From Harmothoe impar (Eukaryota; Annelida; Polychaeta; Phyllodocida; Polynoidae), in contig OX381707.1 in the NCBI GenBank assembly GCA_947462335.1, forward strand, positions 59,182,073 to 59,246,072: 64,000 nt of DNA, written 5' to 3'. The translations under genes and the position numbers were made by a program. This document shows, piece by piece, positions 35,905 to 48,467 of the stretch (positions within the stretch are counted from its first letter, which is position 1; each line of letters starts with the position of its first letter). The notes below the pieces were generated by a model. It was given only the letters and a program-made list of their open reading frames with translations, was not told the origin of the DNA and did no database searches.

Positions 35905-38130
35905 TTTCAGACAAATTGCTATCATTCTCTACACATGGCTATGCAAAAGGCTATAAATGTCTACACGTCCTAATGATTTAGTGCAATCCTGCCATATATT
36001 GGTAGAATGCTGGTAAGACACAGTTATTTCTCTGACTGAATTCAACTGTCACTTAAATGACTACCTGGTACAGTGGTTGATATAGATTGACAAAGCTATT
36101 AGAATCACCTAATCAAGTACTGACAGGAGGTACTTCTGAGACAGCACCCCTGAGTGGGTTACCCCATGGCTCACACTTAATGAGCACGTCAAGAGAGTTC
36201 TCTGGTTCTAGCCCATGAGTTGCAGAGATCATGAGTACTGATTAACTTGGCATTATTAACTAACCTAAGCTTGGTCGTATAGGGAACCAAGCAATGACTA
36301 ATCTATGTTAATCACTATAGTGACTGAGTTGTTAGCCGGTACTGACTAAGGTCATGATGTCAGTGTAGCCTAGTATTACATCATTGACAAGGACCTGTCG
36401 TATATCCTTGAATGCAGATCCCTGATTAGAACATCCCCACATACCTTGTATGCCACATGGTGAGAACTAATTATAACGCTAAGACTGACCCTTGGGAATG
36501 CAGGTCTAATTACTATAGTTGTTTGCAGTGCTGCATTGTTGCTTTGCAGCATTATTAGGACTCTTACTGCAAAACAAAAGCATGTAAAGAAAGAGCTGCC
36601 ATGTATTTCTGATATCAATTGATTGCCAATTAGGAACAGGTGGGGAAGTTCCGTTGTCTTGTATCACAATGCCAATAAGAATTAAGTCTATTGTATAGAA
36701 GCAGCTGTGGCTGTAGGCAGAGCTGGGAATAGTGACACACTTTAGCCTCCTATTGCTTCTGCAGGACTATATTACTTATAGTTATAGGGTGATAGCAGTC
36801 CCTCCAATCACTTATAGTGGCCTAGAGCAAATCTGCTCATGACCAACCAAAAAGGATGTTCTAGTTCAATGGATAGTTGTATACTCCACAAAACACAAAT
36901 AAATATGAATGGTAGGTGACAATGTCCAACGATAAATACATAAGTGTTATTACCACTGGCTTGTGCCCGTTAGGCCCTCGCATTTGCACAGAGAACTTAT
37001 AAATGGTTGTACAGTTACTTTGTGCAAAGGGATCCATCCAAAAGAGTCAGTATGTAAAGGATTCACAGAAATAGAGAAAGAGGATGGTAAAATATGAAGC
37101 TACCACCCAAACCATGGACTCCTTGTGTGTTGCAGCCAATAGCCATGGTTTGTTTGTGTTTTAGTATATAACCTTACACTCCCTCCATGAGGAGTGGTAG
37201 CATAAGTGGTTGGATTCCCCCCATGCTTGTATACAGTTCAGCCAGTCTACCAGAGACTCCTCCGTTCAGATGGGGAGGGCATTGTTTATGTATGGCTCGC
37301 ATACAGTGTCTGCTGCATCATTTGAACCAGAGATGTTTGAACTCATGAAATGTTATAGGCTTACAATAAACAGCGCAGTTCGTATTCACGTTGTACAGAG
37401 TTGCTCATCTTATTACTAGGTCTACATACACGTACAGACGATATACTAGATGGTGAATAGAACCATATCATACAACACAGTGCTGAGAACCCCATTTAAT
37501 CTGTAGTCTATATGGTGTGCCTTCCCCTCATATTTTAAGTATGTTGAATACATGTATGGATAATTATATTGATCTACATCTCGACATTTTGTGTAGTGCA
37601 TGTATTATTGATGTATCCTAGCCTTTAATTTCCCCCTCCTCATTGCTTTCTATTCCCTTTCCAATCATCCAAAATTCTGCTGGCCATCATCACTTCTATC
37701 CACCTACCACGGACCACCTACACAACATGTACTTAGCCCTGCCCTACACACACAGGAGAATAGTTGCAATGCGTACTGCCTACTTATCTTGATCACACAC
37801 CTATCAATATGACAGTAGTCAGCATCCTACCCCAATCAACTGACAGGTGATTGGTACTAGATATATAATTAAATCTCATGACCGGGGGAGGGGGGGGGGG
37901 GGGTAATGCCCAAGGGGTAATGTCCTTTGGGAGGTCTTGTCTGGGGGTTATGTCCAGGGGGAGAATTTCCAAGGGGGGGATATGCTAACGTTGCCTATTG
38001 CGCCCACCTACATAGGCACCACAATAAATGGCCACTTCAGTTTCTGGCCGCCTGCTGCTGCCTTGATCAAGCTACCTATCTCTACCACTTGTCCATGCAT
38101 TAGCCTATTACCCCCCTCATGGACGTGCCG
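35905..38130 (+). repeat. Segmental duplication B, unit 2
   Basis: Second copy of 31,670-35,395 at an offset of about 4.2-4.5 kb in the first part. It lacks the 33.9-34.9 kb satellite. It carries a partial TE-A element (36,246-36,367) that unit 1 does not have, and a long G-rich run at 37,884-37,903. Confidence 0.75.
36246..36367 (+). mobile_element. TE-A DNA element, partial copy
   Basis: Contains TAACCTAAGCTTGGTCGTAT, AGGGAACCAA and ends GATGTCAGTGTA, as in the right end of the 17,200 copy. It has a deleted interior. It is absent at the equivalent place in duplication unit 1 (near 31,990), so it inserted after the duplication. Confidence 0.6.
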
Positions 38131-39216
38131 AGAGCCCTTATAAATTAGCTTTCAATCTAGACAATTGACCACACCATCTAGATTGTCTTTATTAGCCTAC
38201 CTACAATTAGAAACCAACTTCTGCCACCATCCACTTCATTTACCAATGTAGGTGTCAATCTTACCAACCCCAATCACCATTCTAGCAAACTATATAGGAT
38301 TTGTCAGCTTAACATACCAACCCCAGTAACCATTCTAGCAATACAATCGTTTTCAGCATACCAACCCCAATCATCCACCTCAGTGGTATAGACCCCTAGC
38401 GCACCTCTGCCCATACAGCATCTGTCAGCGTACCTTTCCCTATTATTGTCTAGCACAGCGTTTGGATTATCTCACCTGGAATAACCAGGGGCCCATGTAG
38501 TTTCCTGGGTAAAACACCTATACACTAGAGTATCCATAGTGTTTAGTTATGGCCACCGTCCACTGGGATATTTAATGCCATTATATCCACAATTTGTATA
38601 GGAGATAACCACCAGGTATGCTAGAGTTTTCACCCACCTTAGTCGCGCAAATAAGACCCCAAGTGGACAGTGGCCATTACTTTCCCCCTTTCACCTGCTC
38701 TGGCATCATGGCCTCCACTGCCTATTCACTCAGAGACCATCCATTCAAACATGTCCATCGACATATGTGTCCTACAAATAGTACAATATGTGTTTTATGA
38801 TTGCTACAACTGCCAAATATGTAGCCTCGTTGCTATAATCACCTGTGCAAGGGTGGCCATCCCATCTGCATATTTTCACACTTACCAATTGCCTGCATTA
38901 TCTTTCCCAATCAATCAACGCACCATATATCGATTACCCTTATTGGCACCCTTATGCGTGAGTGTTCCCACCTGTTAGGAGCCCATTACCCTGTTTAACA
39001 CACCTAACCACCTTCTTCCTGCTGATTTGCCTTACACAGACCTCATCGTATCTACCTCCTGATTCATTAACCAAACTGTCTGAGATAAAATGAATAACTA
39101 TGTCATTAGAAATTGATTCTTTACAATATCAGCCTTTTTTGCACACTAAATAAAAAACTGATTTCTGAAATTGCTTCGTTGGGAGGGAATCTGATATTTG
39201 AGAGATTGGAACAAGT
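38131..39216. other. Gene-less stretch (presumed intron 1)
   Basis: CCAACCCC.AT words recur near 38,265, 38,318 and 38,362, suggesting a small diverged tandem repeat (TAACATACCAACCCCAGTAA). Nothing else is recognised. By inference it lies within the first intron of the SORL1-like gene. Confidence 0.4.
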
Positions 39217-39221
39217 TCATG

Positions 39222-39243
39222 AAGGAAGGAAGGAAGGAAGGAA
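39222..39243. repeat. (GGAA)n microsatellite
   Basis: GAAGGAAGGAAGGAAGGAAA-type run just inside the intron, next to the splice donor of the SORL1-like exon. Confidence 0.9.
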
Positions 39244-39254
39244 AGTTAACTTAC

Positions 39255-39608
39255 GTTATTCTTCTGGCCAGACCAGTGTACAATAGCCTCGTTGTGTTTG
39301 GTGTCATTGAGTTTGGTAACGTCCACATCCAACTTGTCCCCCTTCTCAGTAAGGAACCCCCCTCCTCCAGCTCCTGAGCCTCCTACTCCTCCTGCCCCGT
39401 GGTCCCCTGTCTCTGCAGACCGGCGGGCTCGTGGCAGGCCCCGGGCCTTACCTCCTCCAGGCCCGGTGAGGTCCAGGGTCCTCCTGCCTGTCTCTTCTAC
39501 CAGGGGCTGGTGTACATACACCTTACCATCCAGGATGGTGATACAGCCAAGCCAGACTGTTATGACTGTCAGAGCACGCAGCTCAAAGCGCAATACTCCC
39601 CTTGTCAT
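39255..39608 (-). CDS. SORL1: SORL1/SorLA-like VPS10 receptor, first coding exon (partial gene)
   Basis: This exon encodes the first 118 residues of what looks like a sortilin-related receptor, an endosomal/trans-Golgi sorting receptor. The ATG at 39,608 (context GGAAGATGA) is followed by a signal peptide (about residues 1-28, hydrophobic core ALTVITVWLGCITIL). An Arg-rich furin-type site (LPRARRS, about 58-64) follows. Next is a Gly-rich linker, then the start of the VPS10 domain: KLNDTKHNEAIVHWSGQKNN. Known SORL1 has the same layout: propeptide ending in an RxxR-type site, then a segment of the form LNDSHNQMVVHWAGEKSNV. The exon ends in AAC followed by GTAAGT (39,254-39,249), a strong donor. 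An in-frame TTG farther up (39,647) is not the likely start. The rest of the gene should lie toward lower coordinates; I did not find its second exon in the window. The Gly-rich linker is probably lineage-specific. Confidence 0.8.
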
Positions 39609-40560
39609 CTTCCTCCACCCCCAGCAGTCCCCCAACAGAGTCAGCAATGTAGAAACCCAGATGCAGTGCTGGGGTTATCACTGTAAGAGTGGACAGCAGG
39701 CCTCCTTATCCCTTACACAGCTGGAGTCTGACTGCTCTGCTTGCTGTCGTTGGCGGTCTGCTATCCTCCAGTCTCTCCCACTGCTGTTGGCCGTCAGTCC
39801 AGGCCCGGCTGGCAGCCCGGTCTCCAGTAGGTGCTTGCCAGTTTCCGACGGCGGTGGTGGTGGGCCTGGCAGCAGCGTGTGAATGTGGGTGTTGACAGTT
39901 GGAGGGACGATAACAGTGGGTTACTCCCACCACCACCAGCCCACTGCTCGCTGTTATAACACGTGTAGTCCTGTGGTGCCCTGTGTGTGCTGTGCTGATT
40001 GTATAGGCATGGTGTGGAGCTCTCTGGTACTACTAAGTGTAGCAGCAGCCCTCCTGTATAGTCTGTAGTCGGTATAGCCCCCAGGTAATAATACCAGCCC
40101 TACATACCTGTCCCCATCCCACGTCCATACACTACACAGGCGGTGGTGTGGCAGTGGTACAACACACAGGGGTAGTGATGAGCACACACAGACAGTCCCC
40201 TATACTCACACCTACTGGAGTACTATAACCCCAACCTACAGGTGACCCACCCCCTGCTGTGCTTCCCTTATTATAGCTCCAGCCAGCAGCCTCGCCCACC
40301 ACCAGTAAGCACTGGGCAATAGGGTGAGCAGTGCACTGGGTGTATATACCGCGACTCCAGGGTAGTATTGGGTACTGGGGCAGCAGGCTGCAGCAGTGTC
40401 AGGACCCCAGACGGCCACTGGTCGATGATGAGAAGGTACTGGAGGAGGGTGGTGGTAGTGGTTGTGAGAGCCTGGCACCATGCTGCCTCCCCAGGCCACG
40501 CCCCATAGCACAACTCAATCGTTGCCTGTCTGCCAACCACCCCTCCGCCAATGCACTGCC
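39609..40560 (-). promoter_or_regulatory. GC-rich 5' region of the SORL1-like gene
   Basis: Directly upstream (minus strand) of the SORL1-like start codon, base composition changes to GC-rich over about 1 kb, with abundant CAGC, CCTCC and CCACCACC words. This contrasts with the AT-rich surroundings. It probably holds the 5' UTR and promoter. No TATA box is placed with confidence. The long open frames on the opposite strand (39,292-39,882 and others) are by-products of GC richness. Confidence 0.5.
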
Positions 40561-40597
40561 AACCTGTTCCCCTTATCCCACTTTGCCAGCCTAGCTC

Positions 40598-40850
40598 TTA
40601 ACCCTTTAGGGCCAGATTGCTTTTGTACGGTTTACACCCTATGTCGTCCTGTTACATGAATTCAGCCCTGGCGAGTGACTCGCCAGGGCTGCATTCGTAC
40701 ATCTTTCCCACCCTATGGGGTTTATATACTCCCGAGATGTAATACAAACTGCACGATTGCAGTCCTGGTGAGTAGACTCGCCAGCTGTTAAATAAAGCAT
40801 CATATCGACAAAGGGTACATTAAAGCACTGTGCGGCCCTTAAAGGGTTAG
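40598..40850. mobile_element. TTAA-type MITE (piggyBac-like), copy 2
   Basis: The ends TTAACCCTTTAGGGCC and GGCCCTTAAAGGGTTAG are near-perfect inverted repeats. TTAA is intact on the left and changed to TTAG on the right. Inside is the hairpin AGCCCTGGCGAGTGACTCGC followed by CAGGGCT (40,666-40,692). The right side TTAAAGCACTGTGCGG matches copies 1 and 3. The 253 bp have no ORF. Confidence 0.75.
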
Positions 40851-43081
40851 AGGCTCGCAGGGGGCTAGCCGTTGCATTGTTGTGGAAGATAAAAGGTTTT
40901 GCAGAGTCCTACTCTCATCTCTGCTTTGCCTCTGTTCTGGTCACACCGGCTGCGGTTGACCTTTAACAGTTGATCTCAGATCAAAAGGCGCAAAGGTCAT
41001 TCTCGTTGAAGTGAAGTCCTGTTATCATTTTACTTGTCATTATCAAGTTTTGAAAGCCTTCATTAGTACACACAAGACTGATCTTATAATGAACAGGATA
41101 TGATGTAAGCCAACAATTCAGTAATTGAGAGTTTCATTAAAGTTGTGTGGGTGAAATAAGTTACCGCAATGACCTACAGCAGCGTGGGTGATTGAAAGTA
41201 TCATATGATATTATTGTGATGCATTTGCCTTACCACCATAGCCAGATACAAACAATATAGGGGCATTTCCAGAGGAGGAACCAATGGCCAGTGTCGATTC
41301 AAAAGCCCTGAACCCTCCCCCCCCCACCGCACAGGGGGTCTGAAGATCGGCCAAATGGTGAACAAACGGCCAAGATTAAGATTTTCAGATACCTACAAAA
41401 TCCTCACCATGCCTTCATAAAATTGGTCAGAAACCGTTACATAAGACCCGCAGAGACCGTTTGTAAAATACTGATAAATCATCTATTTTTCAGTTGAGAA
41501 TTGTATACCATGGAGAAATGAGCCTAAGCTTGGAAGAACTGACGACCAAGTGGAGGACATGCTAGAAGGGAATACTATACATGCATCGGAGGGCTCTTCC
41601 TCTGCAGCCTTTCTTTCTTTTTTCTTTTCCCTTTCTATTGTTCTGCTAGAATGCATCTAGAAGAATATCCCTCATAATCTAACAACCGAATCCCACCAAC
41701 CTTAGATGGCCAGAATGCTGTTAGATGGCAATACTAGTTCATATTTGATGTACATAATGTAAGATTTTATGATTTTGTGGGGTATGCTAATTTGAAATTA
41801 TGCTGCATATTTTGTCCAGGCACCTGGTCATGCAGTCAATCTTTGTGGTATTTACTTCGCTCTGGTACTCCGTTCTTTCAGGGTCTCACTTTTCCGTGAT
41901 TCCCAGTTCTCCATTGGTTCACTTTTCTATGGTGCTAATTATTCTTGCGTTTTCCAGAGTTTTGAGGCCCAAAATTAGCGATTTAACACCTCTAGGTCTG
42001 TTTAATGGCTTAAAATGCCATGGTTATAAATAGGTACACTCTATGACTTGACATGCCAGAATGATACTTATACTAAACACTACTGACTATAAACTTTACA
42101 TCACATCAATAGAATACATTCTCCTCTGTATGTCTAACACTTTTAGAAGCATGTGTATGCCGATGAATGGAGACGTTCCTCCTGATCCCTCTTGATATTT
42201 GGTTCTCCCTGAAGTCCTACAGTTTACTTGCTTTGAGTGTTGAGTAATTTAGTTAATTTAGTTGATTTAATGGACGTATATTATAACAATGAGCCTGGTG
42301 TAGCCCAACATATACCCGTTGGATGTAGGTGAAAACTATGGTGCCATACCTGACCATTATGTGCAAAATTAAGCAAACAAATAATATAGTGTGAATTAGT
42401 TCCTCCGATACACTCACCTGGGGGGGTGATTCAGTCACTTTGGCACAATGAACCTCTCCGTGCTGCTTGATTGTGGTATATGGAGAGAGCTACTTAAACA
42501 TTACTCCCACTCTCATTTACCATAGCTCAGCTGTATATTCTCAACTTGTGTTTCAGTAAAGGGGGAGTTGCGAGTGGCTCCTTCTCTTGGGCATTTCAGT
42601 GGCGTAGGAGGGGGCTGAATATGTTTGGCCCCAAAAATATTTTGAAGGCCCTACAATAAAATGCACACGATTCCCACCCCTTACTTCTCTTCCATAGGTA
42701 ATTGATGGGATGGTGCCCCAATTTTCTTCCTACAGCACTGGTGAATTGGTCACTTAGCTCAGGAAGGTGTATATCCTTTATGTAAGCCAACGGCACTATG
42801 TTCTAGCTGTATGAGAAAGGTGTGTCATTGTCAAGGGTAATTATCTCTACCTGACCTGATACCGGTCTATCTACCATGCTTCCTGTTGTAATTGTGTTGC
42901 GCGTGAGAGTTTGAATTGTAGGATTTGTAACTGAACTTGTCGTGCACCTTGGCATTTATTTGAAAGGCTTTGCTTGTAAAATGTAATCTATGCCAATAAA
43001 AATTGTTCAATTATTAAATCAATCATCATGTAGTACTGGTCTTAGCTCTCCTGAAGTAGTGCCCCCTAACTAATAGAAGAG
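40851..43081. other. Intergenic stretch, little recognised
   Basis: CAGTGGCGTAGGAGGGGG at 42,598 resembles the terminus of some hAT-type elements, but no partner end was found. The rest is AT-rich without supported exons. It lies upstream of the SORL1-like gene. Confidence 0.4.
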
Positions 43082-43290
43082 TACACCGAAAAAGTAAACT
43101 TGTCTCCAGACTTCTAAGTGACTATCATAAAGTGACAAGGAAGCGGGTCTTCTAGCTGGAGATAGAAGACCCACTTGGCATGTGCCAGCCCAAAATCCGA
43201 ACATTTGCCAGCTCCAGATTCTATATGTAGGATGGTAACCTGATAGGTTAGACAACTTTTCACTTGTTTATTTCTGACAGTCACTTCACC
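43082..43290. mobile_element. TE-B MITE, right-truncated copy
   Basis: TACACCGAAAAAGTAAACTT and the internal block GACAAGGAAGCGGGTCTTCT match the complete copy at 17,671-17,938. The right terminal repeat (TTTTTCAGTGTA) is missing; the match ends near CAGTCACTTCA. Confidence 0.75.
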
Positions 43291-44356
43291 ATGCCGTTTA
43301 TAAATATAGATTACATGTTTGTTTTTTGTAATATTCTATTATACTGTTTCTATAATGTATATCCCTTCAAAGAAAGTGCATGGGAAAGTGTCATGGCCCT
43401 TTACATCCACGATATCAAGTTTTAGTCACTAGCTCAATAGGGTAATGGCCGTTTGCGACGTATGGAGCTGCTCTCTATGATAAACACAGCATTTAACCCC
43501 TATCTACCCTGTATGGATCATTCAGCACTTGGTGGTGCCATACATGACACTTCAATAGGATGGTATTACCCACTCCCAATTCGACACCAAGCACGATAGT
43601 CGTAATTGCTCCAGGCCATTTTGGTCCTATAGTGTGGGAGTGGCCATCTTTTATCATCGGGGGGTGGCTGTAATCAAATATCATGTATATATGGCAATTG
43701 ACAGTTCACACTGTCAATAGTGGAGAGAAATGTTGACATTGGCACTTGTAATTGCCAAAGCCAAAAAGCAATTCTGCTATTGATAGTTTGGATTAATGGA
43801 GTATCTTTCTATTATTATCATACTTGTAGTAACATGGAATTTTGAACTGGGATGATATTTTCCTTTTCTTGACAGTTCGAACTACCAGCAACATGATTTC
43901 AGTCTTAAAATCAGCTAAAACTGTCAACAATCAGATTAATTCCTACTTTTGACTAGTATCAGCAGCTGAGGAGAAAACTCCTGCTATCATGTGAGGATCT
44001 GTCAATGAGAGAGAAAACGTCCTCTATTAAATATTTGCACCTTATAAACAAGCCCCCGCCCCCCGCCATAACCAATTCCACAGAGATGAAAAAATGCAAG
44101 ATCTCATCTAACAATGAATATAATATGGTTCAATGAGAAGAGCGCATACAGCAATTGGCTAAAAGGGAATGGGAAGCAGGAAGGAGGCTTCTTCTGCTGG
44201 GTTGTTTGAGGCGGATATTGGTGCCATCCGGGCGCATGTAGAGGGCGTCCCCCCTGACCTTACTGACCGACCTCAGCTATATAGGGTCAGCCCCTACAGG
44301 CTACTACACAGATCATCTAAAAGCCCCGGCTCTTAGTCTGTAGTGGCTATCCCAGG
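43291..44356. other. Intergenic stretch with a small palindrome
   Basis: TTGACAGTTCACACTGTCAA near 43,698 is a perfect-armed palindrome. Related TTGACAGTTCGAACT and ACTGTCAACAATC words near 43,873 and 43,920 hint at a diverged inverted-repeat element. No gene is recognised. Confidence 0.35.
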
Positions 44357-45185
44357 CCCAGTGGGCACGAAACCTTGATTCAACGTTGAAGACTTGTTGA
44401 TATAGGGTTACAGGGTAGATCAACCTGTTTTCAACATTGATGCAATGTTGCAATTTCAACGTTGTCAACCAACACCTGTTTCAACATTGATGCAATGTTT
44501 GGATATCAACTTTGAATCACCCATGGTATTTCCCACCTTTCCCACCAGGTGCCTCCACAACCTACTCCATAACATTTCTATCTGCATGCTACATCAGTTT
44601 TCCCTAATTGTAAGCTCTTATTTTCTCATCAATGTATACAATTGATCAAAATGTCATTCATTTTCATTGACAACTATGGTGTGTGCATTTGGTTGACATT
44701 TGGAATTAAATGACAAGAATACATGCATGGTTTCAGTAAGACAACTTTTATGTTGCTAAGAATGATTGATAAAGCCTCAGTCATGACCAGGTCAGCTAGA
44801 TGCTCTTAGTGTGATCATCAGAGATCATTCAAGTATCCCTACCCTGGAAAGTGCTAGAATTAGCATTTAATCTTGGAGAAATGGGGGGGGGATGTTGTAA
44901 TGAAAATATATAAATTGCAGGAATGAGTCTACCTAAGAATACAGTATCTAATATACTGAATCTCAAATTATACATCAGCAGTCAATATCAAATCAATGTA
45001 AATCATTTTATTATGTTTATTTGTTGTTGATTTACAATGGTCATATCAATGTTGAATCACTGCTGAATGATCAACGTTGATGACCTCATCAATATCAACA
45101 AAATGACAACCCTGTATCAACTGTTGACATTATGTCGCTACACACATTGAATCAACATTGAATCAACTAAAGTTTGCCCACTGGG
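44357..45185. mobile_element. CCCAGTGGGCA-ended DNA element
   Basis: The ends CCCAGTGGGCA (44,357) and TGCCCACTGGG (45,175) are perfect 11-bp inverted repeats. The subterminal regions are dense in TTCAACGTTGAA, CAACATTGATGCAATGTT and TTGAATCAAC words in both orientations. About 830 bp with no transposase frame. It is a larger relative of the 94-bp element at 20,797. Confidence 0.75.
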
Positions 45186-45512
45186 GGTTGGCCATATGGA
45201 CATTGGTCAGGCATGACTGAGTGCTATTCATGAATCACTGAGGCAAAACAACATATATGACTAATGCTTTACTCAAAAGGACCTAAAATGGAAAGACTAA
45301 GGGTCATGACTTTTGATTGTTGTTGTATTTTGAAACATTATTTTGCCCACTGGGGGTTGGCCATATGGACATTGGTCAGGCATGACTGAGTGCTATTCAT
45401 GAATCACTGAGGCAAAACAACATATATGACTAATGCTTTACTCAAAAGGACCTAAAATGGAAAGACTAAGGGTCATGACTTTTGATTGTTGTTGTATTTT
45501 GAAACATTATTT
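45175..45512 (+). repeat. Near-exact 169-bp tandem duplication
   Basis: 45,175-45,343 and 45,344-45,512 are identical except for the last base (T versus A). The unit begins with the TGCCCACTGGG terminus of the preceding element, so the element's right end is present twice. It is either a very recent duplication or an assembly artefact. Confidence 0.9.
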
Positions 45513-45540
45513 ATGAAATAAATACACATTGCAATATCAA

Positions 45541-45684
45541 AAGGTGAGTCGGTCAGTACTGACTAACCTGATAATATCAACTAACCTAGGTTGGTCATAT
45601 AGGTAGCCAAAAAAATGACTACTTGGTAAAGCACTATATTGACTGATTGATTGGTTGTATAGGGAGCCCGAGAATATCAGTGTA
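45541..45684 (+). mobile_element. TE-A DNA element, internally deleted copy
   Basis: Contains GTCAGTACTGACTAACC, AACCTAGGTTGGTCATATAG and ends GAGAATATCAGTGTA, all as in the copies at 17,200 and 22,262. The left terminal repeat is not recognisable. Confidence 0.65.
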
Positions 45685-47258
45685 CCTCCTTCTGGTTAGT
45701 GAACGCCCCGTACACATAGGTACACTTATTGTGATGGGATATATCGTAGGGTATACAACGGGGGTGTACAGTATATAGTGTGGGTTATATAAAAATAGTT
45801 AGCATATTAGGACGTTGTGATTTAAATGTCCCCTTCATTATATTAATTATATGCCGATAAATTTGAAAGTGTGAACTCCACATATTGCCCATAGGTGTAT
45901 TTCACATGGTATACATTAACATCACTGTGAAATATAAGCATCTGGTCGATTAGCGGCTAACTGAAAAGGGTTATAAATTATAACTGTCGTAGGTAAGCGT
46001 GTTACAAACACACTACATAATAGTTCAACACATTACTATATGGTCATGTCCAAGACAGGAATAGGGTTTCATTCATCAGCACCAGTTCGATAACCAATAC
46101 AGTGACATGGGTGCACGTAGTCTCTGTGCCCGTTTCACTTCACAGGTAGAAGGAGAGAGGCATGTCCTCCAGTCTAGTGTGGGTGCTACTAGAGTGGTGT
46201 CATCTAGTGTAGAAACAATACCATGTTTAAATGGTCTCCTGGACCTAAGACTTATATGTGGTTAATCTAGAATGGTTACCTGACAACGTAAAAAGGATCT
46301 GTAAATGCAGTGAATTCTCTACCAACCCACCTATTCCACCTAATGAACATTTAGATATTTAATGTAGGGTTGATTCAGGCAAAGTGGGACAATTAACATT
46401 AATGCCGTTTTTAGGGGTTATTTTCTTTCCTGGGTGTATATGTTTGACCTCTCTTAACTGTAGCTATCTCACCAAAATTAAGAGGTAATTATACCTTCTA
46501 AATTTCAACAGGATATGGGTGGACACCTTTTGTGGCTATAAATTCGGAAATGCATAAATAGTAAAATTATTTGTTAGTAGTGGTATCAAGAATGATAACA
46601 TGATATTTCAAAATGTATGTATACATTAGATACATATAGCCTATTGTTTCTTTACGTCTTGATATTTTTTTATTAGTCAGATATCGAAATGAAGTACACG
46701 GAGACCATAAATGCCATTGTCCCACTTTAGCTGAAGGTGTAAAGTGGGACAGGCAGATTCAGGTTAAGTAGGACACTATATTAATCCCCTTTCTCAGAGT
46801 AGCATTACCAGATATTCCTTTATTTTGATTTATATTGAGAAGAAATATGATGGAAAATATCAATACAATACTTAGTTGTGTAAATAATACAAAATTAAGG
46901 ATAACATCCAGAGTAGGGCTTTGTCAGTGCTCCAAATTGTGGTTTATCTAATGACTTAACTCATGATTATTATTTAGATGAGTGAACCATTGACTTCCAT
47001 CAGTGAGCCATTAACTAAACAGGACGTTGTATTTCTCAGTGTACATACAGAGGGAACGAGAGACATTATCATTGTATATATACAGTATCTCTTGTTGTAC
47101 CACCGTTAGTACTGCAACACGACAAGTGACCATCATAACTACCTATAAGAAGAACGGTAAGTCTAACTCTTATATAATAAATAAGCTAATCAGACATTAG
47201 TCTGACTGTCTAGATACATATGTGTATACCCGGTATAGTATTCAAATACAAGTACATG
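45685..47258. other. Intergenic stretch with an AAAGTGGGACA inverted repeat
   Basis: TTCAGGCAAAGTGGGACAAT near 46,375 is the inverted partner of ATTGTCCCACTTTAGCTGAA near 46,714. A further AAAGTGGGACAGGCAGATTC follows at 46,741. This is probably a diverged inverted-repeat element of about 360 bp. No gene is seen. Confidence 0.45.
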
Positions 47259-48467
47259 TAGGGGAGACTGGGGCACGTTGAACCGCTTTAGAACCTTTAA
47301 TTTTTTCCTGACCTTGTTAAAGGAATCTGATATTTGATTTTGTATCAAGTAGTTACCTTGTGTCATTGGGATATAAGAGAACCTATCACAAGACAAATGT
47401 GGTTTTTTCTTGTATTTTTCCTGAATTTTAAAAATAAAAACTTAGGGTGGTTCAATGTGCCCCATGCCCGGGGTCGGTTGATCCACCCACTGGGGAACCT
47501 TGAACCACATACGTTAAACGATCCAAATAATCACCAATATAGATCAATGATTGAAATTTTGGATGGTATTAGTTTCCATTGTTACTTTTTCATAAGATTG
47601 AATGTAAAAATTACGTAATTGATGCATGAAAGTCATTCAATATAAATTCTATAGAAGTGACTGAGTTTGGACCTTACAGATTTCTCTAAGGGTCAATATA
47701 AGCCAGTTTAAGAGTATTCCTGTTATTTGTTAAGTCTGAATTGATCTTAGATTACATTCTTCTAAAATGTAATGCACTGTTCTTCCTCTGAAAAACGATA
47801 AGTCTGGCAATAAAGTCACTCTGCATATGTTACAGAAGAATTTATTTTCACAAACCGCAAACTATGTATTATAATTATCATGATTTTATAACCAAATTGT
47901 ATCTAATTTGTTAATGTCTTTTTCCATATTATCGCCCCTTCATACACTACTAACATCGTATCCTTATTCAGCCATTTAATTGTCTAAACAGGATTGTCAA
48001 AGAGCCCCAAAATAGGGGCACATTGAACCATGCTCAAGGTGCCCCAGAGCCTGGAGCACATTGAGCATGGTCAAAGTGCCCCGTTTGTTGTGGCTCAATG
48101 TACCCCATGCTGGCCATCATAGATAAGATTATTCAAATTACATAACACCCCCAGTAGTAAAGTTGGGTTCTATCCAAGGGTCCATATGTATACTTTGACC
48201 TCCATAGAGATTTTAGGCCAGCAATGATTTTTAATGACACAAGAACAAAGGTTTAACACTTGCAAATATCTACTTTCAATGCCAGAAACCTTTAATGCTG
48301 TCTAACTTTCTCATCAGCATCTCAAAATGATCATGATGTTGCTACTCTGAACTGTCTATATAAGGGGGTAATGTGGTAGGCATACTGCCAGAAAATTCCC
48401 AAAGGAATAGGAAAGAGAGGGGGAGGCTCAACGTGCCCGGGTGGTCAATTGTGCCGGGTCTCCCCTA
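47259..48467. mobile_element. GGGGAGACTGGGGCAC-ended DNA element
   Basis: The left end TAGGGGAGACTGGGGCACGT and right end GTGCCGGGTCTCCCCTA are inverted repeats. Inside, GTTCAATGTGCCCCATGCC, GGTGCCCCAGAGC and GCTCAATGTACCCCATGC recur. About 1.2 kb without a transposase frame. Unclassified non-autonomous element. Confidence 0.65.

Noticed and set aside
39292..39882. 196-codon plus-strand frame with proline-rich content
   Set aside because: It is antisense to the SORL1-like exon and its GC-rich 5' region. The protein has no domain and the frame is explained by base composition.
42598..42615. hAT-like terminus CAGTGGCGTAGGAGGGGG
   Set aside because: No matching inverted end or 8-bp target duplication was found nearby, so no element is called.
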